From: Perkinsus olseni
Taxonomy: Eukaryota; Perkinsozoa; Perkinsida; Perkinsidae
Direction: 5' to 3'
DNA length: 64,000 nt
Assembly (NCBI GenBank): GCA_013115135.1
Contig: JABANP010000024.1
Location: forward strand, 208,501-272,500
Of the stretch, positions 54,398 to 64,000 are shown one piece after another. Position numbers and translations under genes: made by a program. Each line of letters begins with the position of its first letter. The stretch's first letter is position 1. The notes below the pieces were generated by a model that was not told the origin of the DNA, ran no database searches, and saw only the letters and a program-made list of their open reading frames with translations.

Positions 54398-55177
54398 TAG
54401 TACGGGCGGTAGGAATGCCGAAAAACTGAATGAATATGAAGCTCGATGCCTCAAATGTTTGACGATGGTTCGAGTCAGCACCGTGCGCTCCCACGGCCAA
54501 GACGAAAACAAGCAGACATGCGTCAATATGCGGCTAGCTGGTTAGAGTCGGATAGAATTGCGGCTATTGAACCTCCGAACGGCCAGAATACTCTGAGCAA
54601 TCTTGAAAGAAGTCGAATTTCTGAGTTATACGTTACACAAGTCTCTACGAGCAAGCTGTAACCAACTTCAAAACCAGCCGGATGCACCTTCACTCACATC
54701 CGAGGCTTCCGAAAGACTTGCACCGCCCGGGAAGTATCGAATCCGCACCGCCGAAACAACCCCAATAGAGTTGCGTGAGATATCCCGGAAGAGGCAACAG
54801 GTGAATGAGCAACGACACAATGTCTCTGAAGGAGGCGCACACACCCCTCCGTCGTGAACTACGCTCGTGAACCGGAGAGCCCCGGGTAGCGACCGCCCTA
54901 AATCACGAGGGATTGGTGTACCCCTACTGTATACAGAGCATCTCACTCCTGCAACCCCCAGTGTACGACGCTCTGATAAGTTTTGTCTAAAATGGGTTGC
55001 AACGCACGAGCCAGTCGCGAACTGGTTGCAGAACGCAATAGTGACACTTGATAGAAAGCGTTGCTCCGAAGTGGAATCGACCAAAAAGATCACCTGTCGC
55101 GAGCTACTATACCAAAGGAAGGGTTATGGAAGGGAGGAAAACCGGTTAAGAAAAATCAAGGCGACCTTGAAAGGAAT

Positions 55178-55600
55178 CTAACATCGCCGAAAAGTTTGCA
55201 CCGCCGCCTTCTTGAACAGCTTGCATCTCATCCTCAGCCTCAGCTCATCCTCCAACTCGTTGTACTCGAGTTTATTCATATCCGACGAACCAATGAGAGT
55301 CACAGGCCAAGTGCGTATGCTGGACATGGTGGCGTTGATTGCACCCGAGGTGGCGTTGTACTCATAAGGGATACCGCGTACCAGGATCCTCGGTGTCCTA
55401 CTCTTCATAGACGCGAAGCGGAGGTAATCAGTCATGAAGAAATTCATGTGGGAAGAGTTCACGAAGGACAGAATGTACTCTGCACCCTCCAGACCGCCCT
55501 TGACCGTGCAGCAGTATTCTCTACCAGCGGGGGCGGCACCACTCTGTGAAGAGAACGCCAAAGTCGAGATTATGGTGAGCATGCAAGTGAACCGAGCCAT
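55178..55600 (-). CDS. family F small secreted protein F4, right
   Basis: 140 residues, ATG at 55600 (MARFTCMLTIISTLAFSSQS). Twin of 41420-41842, with a handful of substitutions such as YEYNATSG for YDYNATSG. Intact signal peptide, YCC and terminal RRC. Confidence 0.8.
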   Translation of the reverse strand: MARFTCMLTIISTLAFSSQSGAAPAGREYCCTVKGGLEGAEYILSFVNSSHMNFFMTDYLRFASMKSRTPRILVRGIPYEYNATSGAINATMSSIRTWPVTLIGSSDMNKLEYNELEDELRLRMRCKLFKKAAVQTFRRC

Positions 55601-56162
55601 TCGCCAAGGAAGAGGAAGATTCGAAAAACTGAAAGAATATGAGCATCGTATGAGTATGAGCTCGTGTGACTAAACTCCTTAACTCCATGGAGGACACATC
55701 CACATGACGCTGTGACGACTCAAACGTTCTGACGTGAAAGGAGAGGTGATTTGGCAGCGCCGCTATAGTGGCCGCCATGTGCAACTTGTCTTGGCAACCG
55801 ATGTGAGTTGAAGGAAGAATATTCTCACGGATTTGGCCTGCTTTCCGCCACCGCAATAATCGATCGCGTCACTTGTGTGGGCTAACTCGCACGTATCATT
55901 TTGTGCGCCACCTTGGCGTGCTAATCACAACGATTGAACGATGGTCCTCCGCTCTCTGGATGTGGAGGTAGGGTACTAGTGACTCCTGACTTGACCCAGA
56001 GTGGGCTTGGAGTCGGGCAGCTCCCTTCTGTCCTATTGAATATTAGTGGCCATTAACTTCCTACAACGCTGTTACGACTAGAGCGTAGCTGAGCGGAGGA
56101 AAAGATGAGCGGGCAGCTCCTTCCACGTGACCGCCACGTCATGGCCCAGTCGCTGGAATTTC

Positions 56163-57819
56163 CAGCCTGTAACCAAGAAAGTTCCTCAAAATTGGGGGAA
56201 TATCAATTCGTGCGGAGCTACTTGTTCGAAGCTTGAGTCGGTACACTGGTTGCTTCAAGAGCTAGAAGATGAAGAAGCAGGAGAGAATTTAGGTGTCAGT
56301 GATAGATTATTCTTTCATGTGAGAAAATCTTATGGTAGTCTCAACAGTGGCTAGTTCAACACGATACGCTTCGTTGGCTCTTGCCCCTGCCCAGCGGCAT
56401 GAGCACTGTTGTGCTGAGGTGACGTGACTCGTATAATGGCGCTGCACGGCGCTTTGCCCACGTGACACTGGGGTCTCTTGAAGTCACCAGCGAGCTTCTT
56501 TCCTCTGCGCATCCAGACTCGCTCGTCCTACAGGCTGTCTCGATTCGGAATGTGAACGAAGGTTTGGCATTCGCGGTCATCATCACAAACGCTCACGCGT
56601 CCATTTCCCTGCAAGCTTCGGCTGGCCACCGGCATGACGAGCGGCTCGTGACGAGCCTCCATCCAGCTAACATCATAGTGGCGTCAATTAACACTGTTAC
56701 TCGGACTCTGTGACCATTATATACAGTCCGAGGGAAATTTGCACTCATCACTGGAGAATCTCCAGCTGATGAGTTATCAGAGTTATGTAGGGTTCATGGA
56801 CCTTCGCTGGTGCTCATAACCGGCGATGCCAATCCCATGACCCAGTGAGAGAATTGTGGCAGCGATAATGGCGAATAATGACTGACTAAATTCGTTGCCT
56901 GGAGTTTTAGGGTCCCGTCCGAGGCGTACGATGGTCTCGCCACCTTAGTTTCTCCATCAACGCCTGAGCTGCGGGGTTCCGGGAATCGTTGAGCCCCTTG
57001 ACATAAGTTCTCGCGATTGAAGTCCTCGGTCAACACGTCAGCGAACGGCCGCAGTTCACCACCCATCCTTGCAATCTCCAAACTTGAATATGACGGAGGT
57101 GATAATGGTACCGCGTGCCTCTAAGAGCCCGCACGGACGTCCGTCGCCTGCCGAGGCTGTTGAGCCTTACGATGCCGGGAAAGAACGAAGAAACGACTTT
57201 TCTCGGGGACCTCCGCTGATTTGCTCCAGGAAACTCGGAACTCAACCATCTTAGAAAAACTTGAAGAAACGAAGAGCTCAGTTTGGTAAGACTGCTCAAT
57301 AACAAACCCAGATTTCACATAGAGCATTAAAACGCAAATAACGGTATAGCGACAACCAAGTGGATGTTCTGGTTCGAGTCTCAACGATGCGGGTATAAAC
57401 ACCACATACTTGAGAAGCGATGTTCACCACGAACGGGCTGCTGATATCTCAGTCGGCCACGTGTGAGGGGAAAACCGCAAAAGCATTTTGCGTTCATATT
57501 TATGATAATATAGAATGCTACCGCCAACCCAGGGCGCCAACATTAGCAAGTTACTGTGTACGATCACCAAGAGAGGTCTTTACCGGCTCAAGTGATCGTT
57601 AAAAGAGAATCACATTTATGTTCTCAAGGAGTAAAATGCTACCGCCAACCCAGGGCACTAACAAATTACTATTCACAATCTAGTAAGGCAATAATAAAAA
57701 AACATAGCCATCTCAGCAACAGGCGGCCCGTGCGCAGGTCGGCCGACTAGAGGTAAAACATAGAGAGAATTAAATCACGATCTCCTAGTAGACATGTAAC
57801 GAACAACTTGAGCACGTCA
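56163..57819. other. intergenic region after the array
   Basis: No supported gene. A long hairpin lies at 56743-56774 (ACTCATCA and CTGGAGA arms, one bulge), with another inverted pair just before it (about 56699-56731). Two direct copies of ATGCTACCGCCAACCCAGGG lie at about 57514 and 57636 with related flanks. The last part is AT-rich and holds the 3' end of the minus-strand transporter. Confidence 0.5.
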
Positions 57820-59100
57820 CTAGAAGAAGTCCTTTACAGCCATGTAGGTACCGAAGACGAGCGCAACGAAAGCGATGGCAACCAAAACATGTTGAACCCA
57901 AACTATCCAACGACTCTGAGTGACACCGTGAAGTTGCAGGATCCTCCAGTAGTAGACAGTCGGATAGACCAACGCAATGAGAACAACGAAAACAGCGCTT
58001 AGAAGGTTCACTAGCTTATCAACGCTGGGGACGAAGAAGGCGACGAGCGAACAGAGTATAACAAGCCCGATACGAAGACCACAACGGACCACTTCGGCAA
58101 GCACACGATTGGTCCACTTCTTGGTCAGGTTCTCTTCCAGAAGATGATCTGATAATTGAGCACTCGGGGACATTATAACCAAAAAGTGGGTGGCAACAAT
58201 CACCACAGCACATATGTTGATGAGCCAAGAATAGACTGTCCAGTCCGAGCGATTGACAGGCGAAAAGGCTTCGATCATAGTGTCGTAGTTGGTGATAGCG
58301 TCGCCAAAAGCTAGGTAGCCAACAGTGGTGATGAGAAGGTATACCACACCAACGAAAACGAAAGATATCCAAGCCACTCTGCGGAACCTCTGAGGCCGGC
58401 GGACGTCCTTCATGATAGTCGGCACGGTGATGCTCACGTTGAACGACAGCAGAAAGGTACAGAAAACGGAGATGAGCTCAATCGGTCCCCCCGAAAGATG
58501 GTACGTAATGGCGTCGTTCTCGATACCCTCTGCAACATACTCATCAACACTGGCAATAACAACCAGAATGACTGTTGCGAAAACAGAAGCCACTCCAAGG
58601 GCTGAGAGAATACCAATTTCTTTCATGGATCTCAGACAGGAGAAAGGCATGATGAGAATGGTAACGATGAGCAGCCAAAGGTTATACGATAACACTCCAG
58701 TGAGACTGTACATGCTGGTCGCGAGGAGAATGAGAAAAGCTGCACAAGCGCACAATAAAAGAGGATGCAAAGTAATAGAGTTGATAACGGTAGCAACTTT
58801 TCCGTAGCAAATACGGCCAAGGTCTTCGAAAGACGAGATGGGACGTTTGGGGTTCTCGGGGTTCATGCAAAGACCATCGCAGAGAAGGGTTACGTTATAG
58901 TAGACGAAAACACCAGCAACGACGAGTAGGATGATACCACTGATCCAACCGGCACGAGCGAATGCCAAGGGTAGGGTCATGATACCAAGGCCAATGGCCG
59001 TCATAACCAAGTTGAAAACTGCTCGGGCATTAGAGCAGCCATCGGGTATTATCATCTCGCCTGAGTCTTTGGGCGACTCAGTGGAAGCAGAACGTGGCAT
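57820..59100 (-). CDS. AAAP-family amino-acid transporter 1
   Basis: Amino acid/auxin permease family (Aa_trans), 426 residues, ATG at 59100. A hydrophilic N-terminus (about 25 residues) leads into NARAVFNLVMTAIGLGIMTL, the conserved first membrane helix of the family, then about ten more hydrophobic segments (near 50-72, 102-130, 137-155, 165-187, 205-230, 240-262, 285-305, 335-357, 360-382, 398-420). Motifs FCTFLLSFNVSITVPTIMKD and TVGYLAFGD are typical. Predicted to move amino acids across the plasma or vacuolar membrane, driven by protons or Na+; substrate unknown. Intronless. Head-to-head with its paralogue 1,080 bp away. A copy of its first 32 codons lies at 31935-32025. Confidence 0.93.
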   Translation of the reverse strand: MPRSASTESPKDSGEMIIPDGCSNARAVFNLVMTAIGLGIMTLPLAFARAGWISGIILLVVAGVFVYYNVTLLCDGLCMNPENPKRPISSFEDLGRICYGKVATVINSITLHPLLLCACAAFLILLATSMYSLTGVLSYNLWLLIVTILIMPFSCLRSMKEIGILSALGVASVFATVILVVIASVDEYVAEGIENDAITYHLSGGPIELISVFCTFLLSFNVSITVPTIMKDVRRPQRFRRVAWISFVFVGVVYLLITTVGYLAFGDAITNYDTMIEAFSPVNRSDWTVYSWLINICAVVIVATHFLVIMSPSAQLSDHLLEENLTKKWTNRVLAEVVRCGLRIGLVILCSLVAFFVPSVDKLVNLLSAVFVVLIALVYPTVYYWRILQLHGVTQSRWIVWVQHVLVAIAFVALVFGTYMAVKDFF

Positions 59101-60180
59101 ATCTTATGGAGGTACTCTCGGGAGGAATGAAAAAAGCTGACACTCCAATTGATGCTATTTTGCCACTCATCGCGATCTGGCTACGTACGCTGAGACCTAA
59201 CTTCAGAAGCGCAACCCAAGAAGACACTCAATCACAGCCGTTGTGCTGGCGGTCATTAACACGGTCGATGTCCTTGGTAGTATGTACCACTTTATAGCTT
59301 GACTAGCTTGGCCTCTAGCTACCACTTGTCACACAGTTTACTTTCGATTGAGTCGTCGCTACCTTCAACGAGTGAAAGACCAGGGTTCTCCCACAGAACG
59401 CAGCAAACCTCGGCATTCATTTGGCCTAACGTTAGGTCGCGTAGAGCGGTGATTCGCCTTGGTAGGGCGTCTAGTGACTTCGCCGTGAGTACTGCGTAAA
59501 GTCGACTTTTCACTGCGTAGTGCCGCATGGTCACAAAGGTTGCACTCTCTCCCCGTCAGAGTTAACACTGCGGATGCACTTGAGAGAACACCCGAGTAGG
59601 TCTCCTGCTTCAGAATGGAAGCGAAACGAGTGTAAATTAATGCGTATAGCTTTCGTTAGGGCCCTGCTTCGAGTCTTATTACACGAAGACTTATGACGAT
59701 GCGGATGACGACGCGAATACTGAGAAATCTTGCAATCTTACGTACCCTAGCAATTGCCTCCGGTATGCTTTTTTTGCGCGTTCCGTGAATCCACAACTGA
59801 ACCTCACGAAACTCCCATGATGCAGAGGTTGGGAGTGTGAACGGTGAGTGGCCCTGCTCTGATTTATGCGGTGTCTAGCATTGTCAGAGCCAGCGGCCAG
59901 GCAGTAGCCTGTGTCTGCTACCAACTATCAGTTGGAGGCCACCACGGTTCAGTAGGACACGAGAGCTGCCAGACTCCATACCCGATCTGGGTCGAGTCAG
60001 CAGTCTCTAGTGAATCTATCGGCGACAAGCTAGTCGCAGACTATGCCGGCACGATAGATTGTGGGGGAGGGGCAGTTGTGATTGGGCATCATTCGCCTCG
60101 TTGGAGTGGGTACCGTTGTCGAGTACAGGATTTATTTTATACCTTGTCGGACTCCTTCTCGAGACCAACTCTACGTCGTC
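59101..60180. promoter_or_regulatory. divergent intergenic region between transporters
   Basis: 1,080 bp between two start codons on opposite strands, so it must contain both promoters. Several short open frames are present but none has an ATG start and recognisable content. The about 90 bp next to 59100 recur at 32026-32115. Confidence 0.5.
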
Positions 60181-61491
60181 ATGTCACCGGGCTCGCCTAC
60201 CTCGTCCGTATCATTTAATTTCGATGAATTTTCCAAAGCCGAAATCATAGTACCTAATGGCTGTTCCAATGCCAAAGCTGTCTTTAATCTCGTCATGACT
60301 GCCATCGGTTTGGGTATCATGACGCTTCCTATGGCCTTCGGTCGAGCTGGTTGGGTCAGCGGTTGTATTTTACTGATAGTAGCAGCTGCCTTTGTGTACT
60401 ACAACGTAGTGCTACTTTGCCATGCGCTTTGTCTCAACCCTGAAAACCCCCAGCATGTTATACGGTCCTTTGAAGAACTGGGTCGAATCTGCTACGGTCG
60501 TCTGGCGACCGTGATGAACTCGGTCACTCTCCACCCTCTACTCATTGCTGCCTGTGCGGTATTTCTTATACTGTTGTCTACCAGTATGTTCAACATGACC
60601 GGCGTACTGTCGTACAACCTGTGGTTGCTGATAGTTTCCCTCGTCATTGCGCCGTTCGCGTGCCTACCGACTATGAAGGAAGTTGGAGTTCTCTCGGCGC
60701 TCGGTGTCGCCTCGGTTGCTGCTATCGTAGTGTTAGTGGTCTCAGCTAGCTTGGATAGGTATATTAATGGTCCTCCTGAAGGAGAGGAAGGCACAGAGGA
60801 AGTGACTTATACTCTATCAGGCAGTCCAGTGCAACTCGTAGCGGTTTTCTGCACCTTCCTTCTCTCCTATAACGTCAGTATCACTGTTCCCACTATCATT
60901 AAGGATGTCTACAGGCCTCAAACGTTCCCGAAAGTAGCCTGGATTTCCTTTGTTATTGTGGCTGTGGTGTATTTTGCTATTACCGTTGCCGGCTACCTCG
61001 CTTTTGGTGACGGGCTCAGCAAGTATGACACCATGGTCGAAGCCTTCACCCCACCAAACAGAGCTGATTGGACGATCTATTCCTGGCTCATCAATGCCAG
61101 CACTGTCGTTCTGGTCGGCACTCACTTCCTGGTCCTCTTCTCGCCTACTGCCCAGCTGAGCGATACTCTATTAAAGTTAGATGACAAGAGCAGATGGAAG
61201 AGTCCTGCTGTGGGCGAAGTCGTCCGTTGTACATGCCGTGTCGGTCTGGTCGCGCTGTGCGCGTTGATCGCGCTTTTGGTGCCGAGCGTGGACAAGCTGG
61301 TCAACTTGTTGAGCGCGGTTTTTGTTGTTCTCATAGCGTTGGTTTACCCAACTGTTTACTACTGGAGAGTCCTTCAGTTGAGCCGTGTGAAGCAGGCCGC
61401 TTGGAAGACGTGGCTGCAACGGTCCCTGCTGGTCGTGGCAGCAGCGGCGATGGTATTCGGTACGTATTTAGCTATCCGGGACTTCTTCTAA
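60181..61491 (+). CDS. AAAP-family amino-acid transporter 2
   Basis: 436 residues from the ATG at 60181 (MSPGSPTSSVSFNFDEFS); the open frame upstream starts only with TTG at 60082. Clearly paralogous to 57820-59100 along its whole length: VFNLVMTAIGLGIMTLPMAF, SYNVSITVPTIIKDVYRPQ, GYLAFGDGLSKYDTMVEAF, VDKLVNLLSAVFVVLIALVY. About 11 membrane helices. Differences concentrate in the N-terminus and the loop after helix 5 (NGPPEGEEGTEEV), so the pair is an older duplication than the array units. Codon use is more GC-rich than its twin. Intronless. Confidence 0.93.
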   Translation: MSPGSPTSSVSFNFDEFSKAEIIVPNGCSNAKAVFNLVMTAIGLGIMTLPMAFGRAGWVSGCILLIVAAAFVYYNVVLLCHALCLNPENPQHVIRSFEELGRICYGRLATVMNSVTLHPLLIAACAVFLILLSTSMFNMTGVLSYNLWLLIVSLVIAPFACLPTMKEVGVLSALGVASVAAIVVLVVSASLDRYINGPPEGEEGTEEVTYTLSGSPVQLVAVFCTFLLSYNVSITVPTIIKDVYRPQTFPKVAWISFVIVAVVYFAITVAGYLAFGDGLSKYDTMVEAFTPPNRADWTIYSWLINASTVVLVGTHFLVLFSPTAQLSDTLLKLDDKSRWKSPAVGEVVRCTCRVGLVALCALIALLVPSVDKLVNLLSAVFVVLIALVYPTVYYWRVLQLSRVKQAAWKTWLQRSLLVVAAAAMVFGTYLAIRDFF

Positions 61492-61512
61492 CCCTCGGTT
61501 CTGTTATACAGT

Positions 61513-61815
61513 CTACTTGTAGACAAGTTTTTCACCGCGGATGATGGTGGTTGATCGAACCTCTCCGCGGTGTAACTGTACTCTTGCTCCAGCTCCTGTC
61601 CTAGTGAGCTTGCCTCCCCTAGCGCTTTCTGCATGAGAAGGTCTCATATAAATCGCTACTTGTGAGTCACAACCGTCGTGGCATGCCAATTTTTCCGTTC
61701 TCGCCGTTCGGACGAGTGCCGAGGCTCGGCCCGCTGCGGCCCTCCATGTCGCGCCTGGCTCCAGCATCATTGCTTGCTTCGCTTTTTTGCAGCGATCTGA
61801 ATTGTTTTCATTCAT
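61513..61815 (-). CDS. hypothetical basic 100-residue protein
   Basis: ATG at 61815 (MNENNSDRCKKAKQAMMLEP) to a stop 21 bp past the transporter's stop, so the two genes would converge. The product is basic and Ala/Arg-rich, without signal peptide or membrane helix. No relative in the window and no family recognised. The length and ATG start are the only support; it could be a chance frame. Confidence 0.3.
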   Translation of the reverse strand: MNENNSDRCKKAKQAMMLEPGATWRAAAGRASALVRTARTEKLACHDGCDSQVAIYMRPSHAESARGGKLTRTGAGARVQLHRGEVRSTTIIRGEKLVYK

Positions 61816-62129
61816 GCCCGGTACTTGTGTTGATCTAGTGCGAGAAATAGCAAAAAAGCCTCACGACGTCGGTATCATTTCCGAGCTCTGAACTCTCATT
61901 ATTGTCAGTAGGGAAACCATGGTTGCCCTCTGGTTTGTCTCATTAGTGTTGGCAATTTCTCCGAGAAGGTTAGTTATCTTAACAGTAGCCATAGCACGGT
62001 TACTTAGTTTTCAAGCATTCATAACTGGACTGGTGGATTGTCTTGTTCGACAGGATAGAGTTACTCTCCGGAGTCTGGGTGTTATCATCTGTGCCTCTTC
62101 AGTTTTTCATAACCCTTCACGTCGTCAAC

Positions 62130-64000
62130 ATGCTGGTACAGAAAAGCGTGCCTTACTTTGCCCACAGTTTGGGCCCAGCAGTACTGACCGCCGCTGGTCG
62201 GAAGGGGTTCCTCAATAGTCGTACAATAAGCAGTATGTCGGCTAGTCTCGGCGATGCCCTGTATAATGCCCCGCCTACCAAGGTAGCATTTTGCCATTTT
62301 CCTCTTTTTCTATCAGTTCTTCTGATAGGTAACTACCCTCCCAAACGGTCTGCGTGTTGCTACCCAGCACACCTTCACACAATCTGCTACTGTTGGTGTG
62401 TGGATTGACGCGGGCTCCAGATATGAGACCAAGCAAACCAACGGTATTACTCTGGCCGTGCTACACGCTCGCTGGCGTCCGGAATGGTTGTTGATCATCA
62501 GTGTCGTACTGACGAGTAGCTGAACAGTAGGATTTCAATACACTAGTAGAGTGACTGTCGGAGCCAGTCGTAATAGCCGTTCTGAAGCCGTTGATACTAG
62601 TACTAAATACTATTCGTCTCTTGAGGTGGGTTTTGGGTGGGCCTAAGACTCCTACGTAAAAGGACAGTAGCCTCACTGTGTGCTCTCGCCGCAGTGATGG
62701 TTGAATCTCATTAAGTTTTATTCTTGACCGAAGATCTTGACCGGCTTTCATGCCGTCGGACAACTTGTACTACAGTAACGAGCTACGATTTAACCCTCTG
62801 CTACCGTACTGGGTCATATGATGGTCATTGGGGTGATACCTTCCAGGTACGGCTCACTTCCTAGAACATTTAGCATTCAAGGGCACGCAGAGGAGGACGA
62901 GAATCCAACTGGAGAGGGAAGTTGAAGACATCGGAGCACATCTTAATGCATACACTTCTCGAGAACAAACGGTGTAGTCCAGGAAAAGGGCCGCTGTCGT
63001 CTTATAGTCGTAGAAGCGTTCGACTGTGTACCGTTTCCCTATCGTAGCAACACTGTTATCGGGAAAAGAGCGCATTGGAGCGGAGACGAAGTTCAAAGCG
63101 TTTGCAATGGCGAGTAGTGCCGCAGTAGGCCTAGTGATCGCGAGTGGACCGTTTCATAGGTGTTTCACCTGTATAGTATCTTCTTGTTACCATAGCGCTT
63201 GGCAAGGTCGATGGATCTACATCAGTTGTCATGGATCAGATACTACGCTAAGACGCGACGTGAATGTGTGGGTCAGGGTCTGGATATTTTGTCGGATATC
63301 CTACAGCATTCCAAGCTCGAACGGCGAGCTATCGAGGAGGTACGGCTGCTACTGTCGTTAATCTTGGCATCATCGATTGGTGAGCAGGAGAGAGGTGTCA
63401 TACTGCGGGAGATGGAAGAGGTTAACAAGTCACTTGAGGAGGTCATCTACGATCAGCTGCACATAGCATGCTTCCGTGAAGATCCCTTGGGGTAGTAGTG
63501 TGGCTATATAGGTCGATACGTTGAAGCTGTGATAGTAGCATAAAATATAGACTGGCCACGATGGGTTGGAATCCCCAGCTCGACTTGGTACACTTAGGGG
63601 GGCCCGCTATACGATGTTGCGGGTTGAAGAATCGCGTCCTACCGCTTTTTTTGATCGCGATTTTGGCCGATATCATGACGACTTTCCGTAAAGGGGATGA
63701 TACTCGAAGCTTGCAGATACACGATCCTCGGACCTGTCGAGAATATCCGCTCCATCAATCGGGACAATTTGGTGGATTATATATCGACCAACTACAAGGC
63801 AGATAGGATGGTAGTGGCAGCTGCTGGACCAGTTGATCATGAGGAGATTGTCAAATGCGTATGTGGGCAGGGGGATCGCTCATCAGTAATGAGTAGCTTA
63901 TCATCGGTAACCCGGTGACTGGTAACATTAGAAACACCGAGTCAGGATCTCAGAAAGATGCTCCCCTCGGAAGAGTTGGTTCGAAATTGGAAGCCCCAAT
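62130..64000 (+). CDS. mitochondrial processing peptidase beta subunit, partial
   Basis: Catalytic subunit of the peptidase that removes mitochondrial targeting peptides; an M16 (insulinase-type) zinc metalloprotease. Exons in frame: 62130-62282, 62329-62443, 62847-62973, 63240-63339, 63388-63491, 63717-63858, with GT-AG introns of 46 to 403 nt. The ATG at 62130 opens a basic, Ser/Thr-rich leader ([20 protein letters not shown]...) fit for mitochondrial import. Then [33 protein letters not shown], the zinc motif HFLEH (62855-62869), [16 protein letters not shown], and the third ligand Glu 76 residues after the second His (in ILREMEE). [20 protein letters not shown] follows. After 63858 (donor GTATGT) the next exon was not identified, and the C-terminal half lies beyond the window. 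Confidence 0.93.

Larger units (their letters stand above)
42738..56162. repeat. 13.4-kb secreted-protein array unit, right copy
   Basis: Direct tandem copy of 28602-42404. Same gene order and strands. It lacks the left unit's transporter fragment and MITE-like insert. It carries its own insert of about 870 bp (52912-53778), several hairpin-forming micro-insertions and the inverted middle segment. Confidence 0.95.

Noticed and set aside
62461..62763. 100-codon minus-strand frame
   Set aside because: Lies within intron 2 of the processing peptidase gene and has no recognisable content.
1..64000. CRISPR arrays, bacterial operons, rRNA genes, spliced-leader genes
   Set aside because: No regularly spaced repeats, no rRNA core sequence and no dinoflagellate-type spliced-leader sequence seen on reading both strands.

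Overview
The window is nuclear DNA of a unicellular eukaryote. Several genes are cut by very short introns (about 29-50 nt) whose next exon usually begins with G. Other genes (malate dehydrogenase, amino-acid transporters, secreted proteins) have no introns, and many products are lineage-specific secreted proteins. TAA, TAG and TGA all act as stops. I infer an alveolate, most likely a Perkinsus-like protist; gene style suggests this, not a diagnostic marker.

Layout. (1) 0.34-6.5 kb: a tandem duplication of a divergent gene pair, a mucin-like secreted protein (minus) and an NAD-type malate dehydrogenase (plus). (2) 7.5-21.7 kb, all minus strand and tightly packed: a ZRANB2-like RanBP2-zinc-finger/RS protein, three tandem bestrophin-like anion-channel genes with matching exon sizes, and a two-domain CrcB/FEX-type fluoride exporter. 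I rebuilt their exons by hand from reading frame and splice sites. (3) 23.7-25.0 kb: an intronless protein with a C-terminal C2HC finger, followed by a 758-bp element with terminal inverted repeats. (4) 26.6-56.2 kb: a rapidly evolving array of secreted-protein genes made of two tandem units of about 13.8 and 13.4 kb plus a decayed third. Each full unit carries one S1 gene (276 aa), one S2 gene (about 300 aa) and four members of a small family F (about 140 aa, signal peptide plus two cysteines). The two units differ by a MITE-like insertion, an inversion of about 500 bp, a deletion that makes a new secreted ORF, a frameshift, and small hairpin-forming insertions. (5) 57.8-61.5 kb: two head-to-head AAAP-family amino-acid transporters. 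(6) 62.1 kb to the right edge: the beta subunit of the mitochondrial processing peptidase, split by at least five introns and cut by the window end.

There is no bacterial-style operon. Regions 2 and 5 encode membrane transport (chloride/anion, fluoride, amino acids). Regions 1 and 4 encode surface or secreted proteins that grow by tandem duplication. The most unusual features are the secreted-protein array with its paralogue-to-paralogue rearrangements, a malate dehydrogenase with glutamine at the substrate-specificity position in both copies, and a recurrent hairpin mutation signature. Many open frames in the window begin only with GTG or TTG; I moved those starts to the first plausible ATG.
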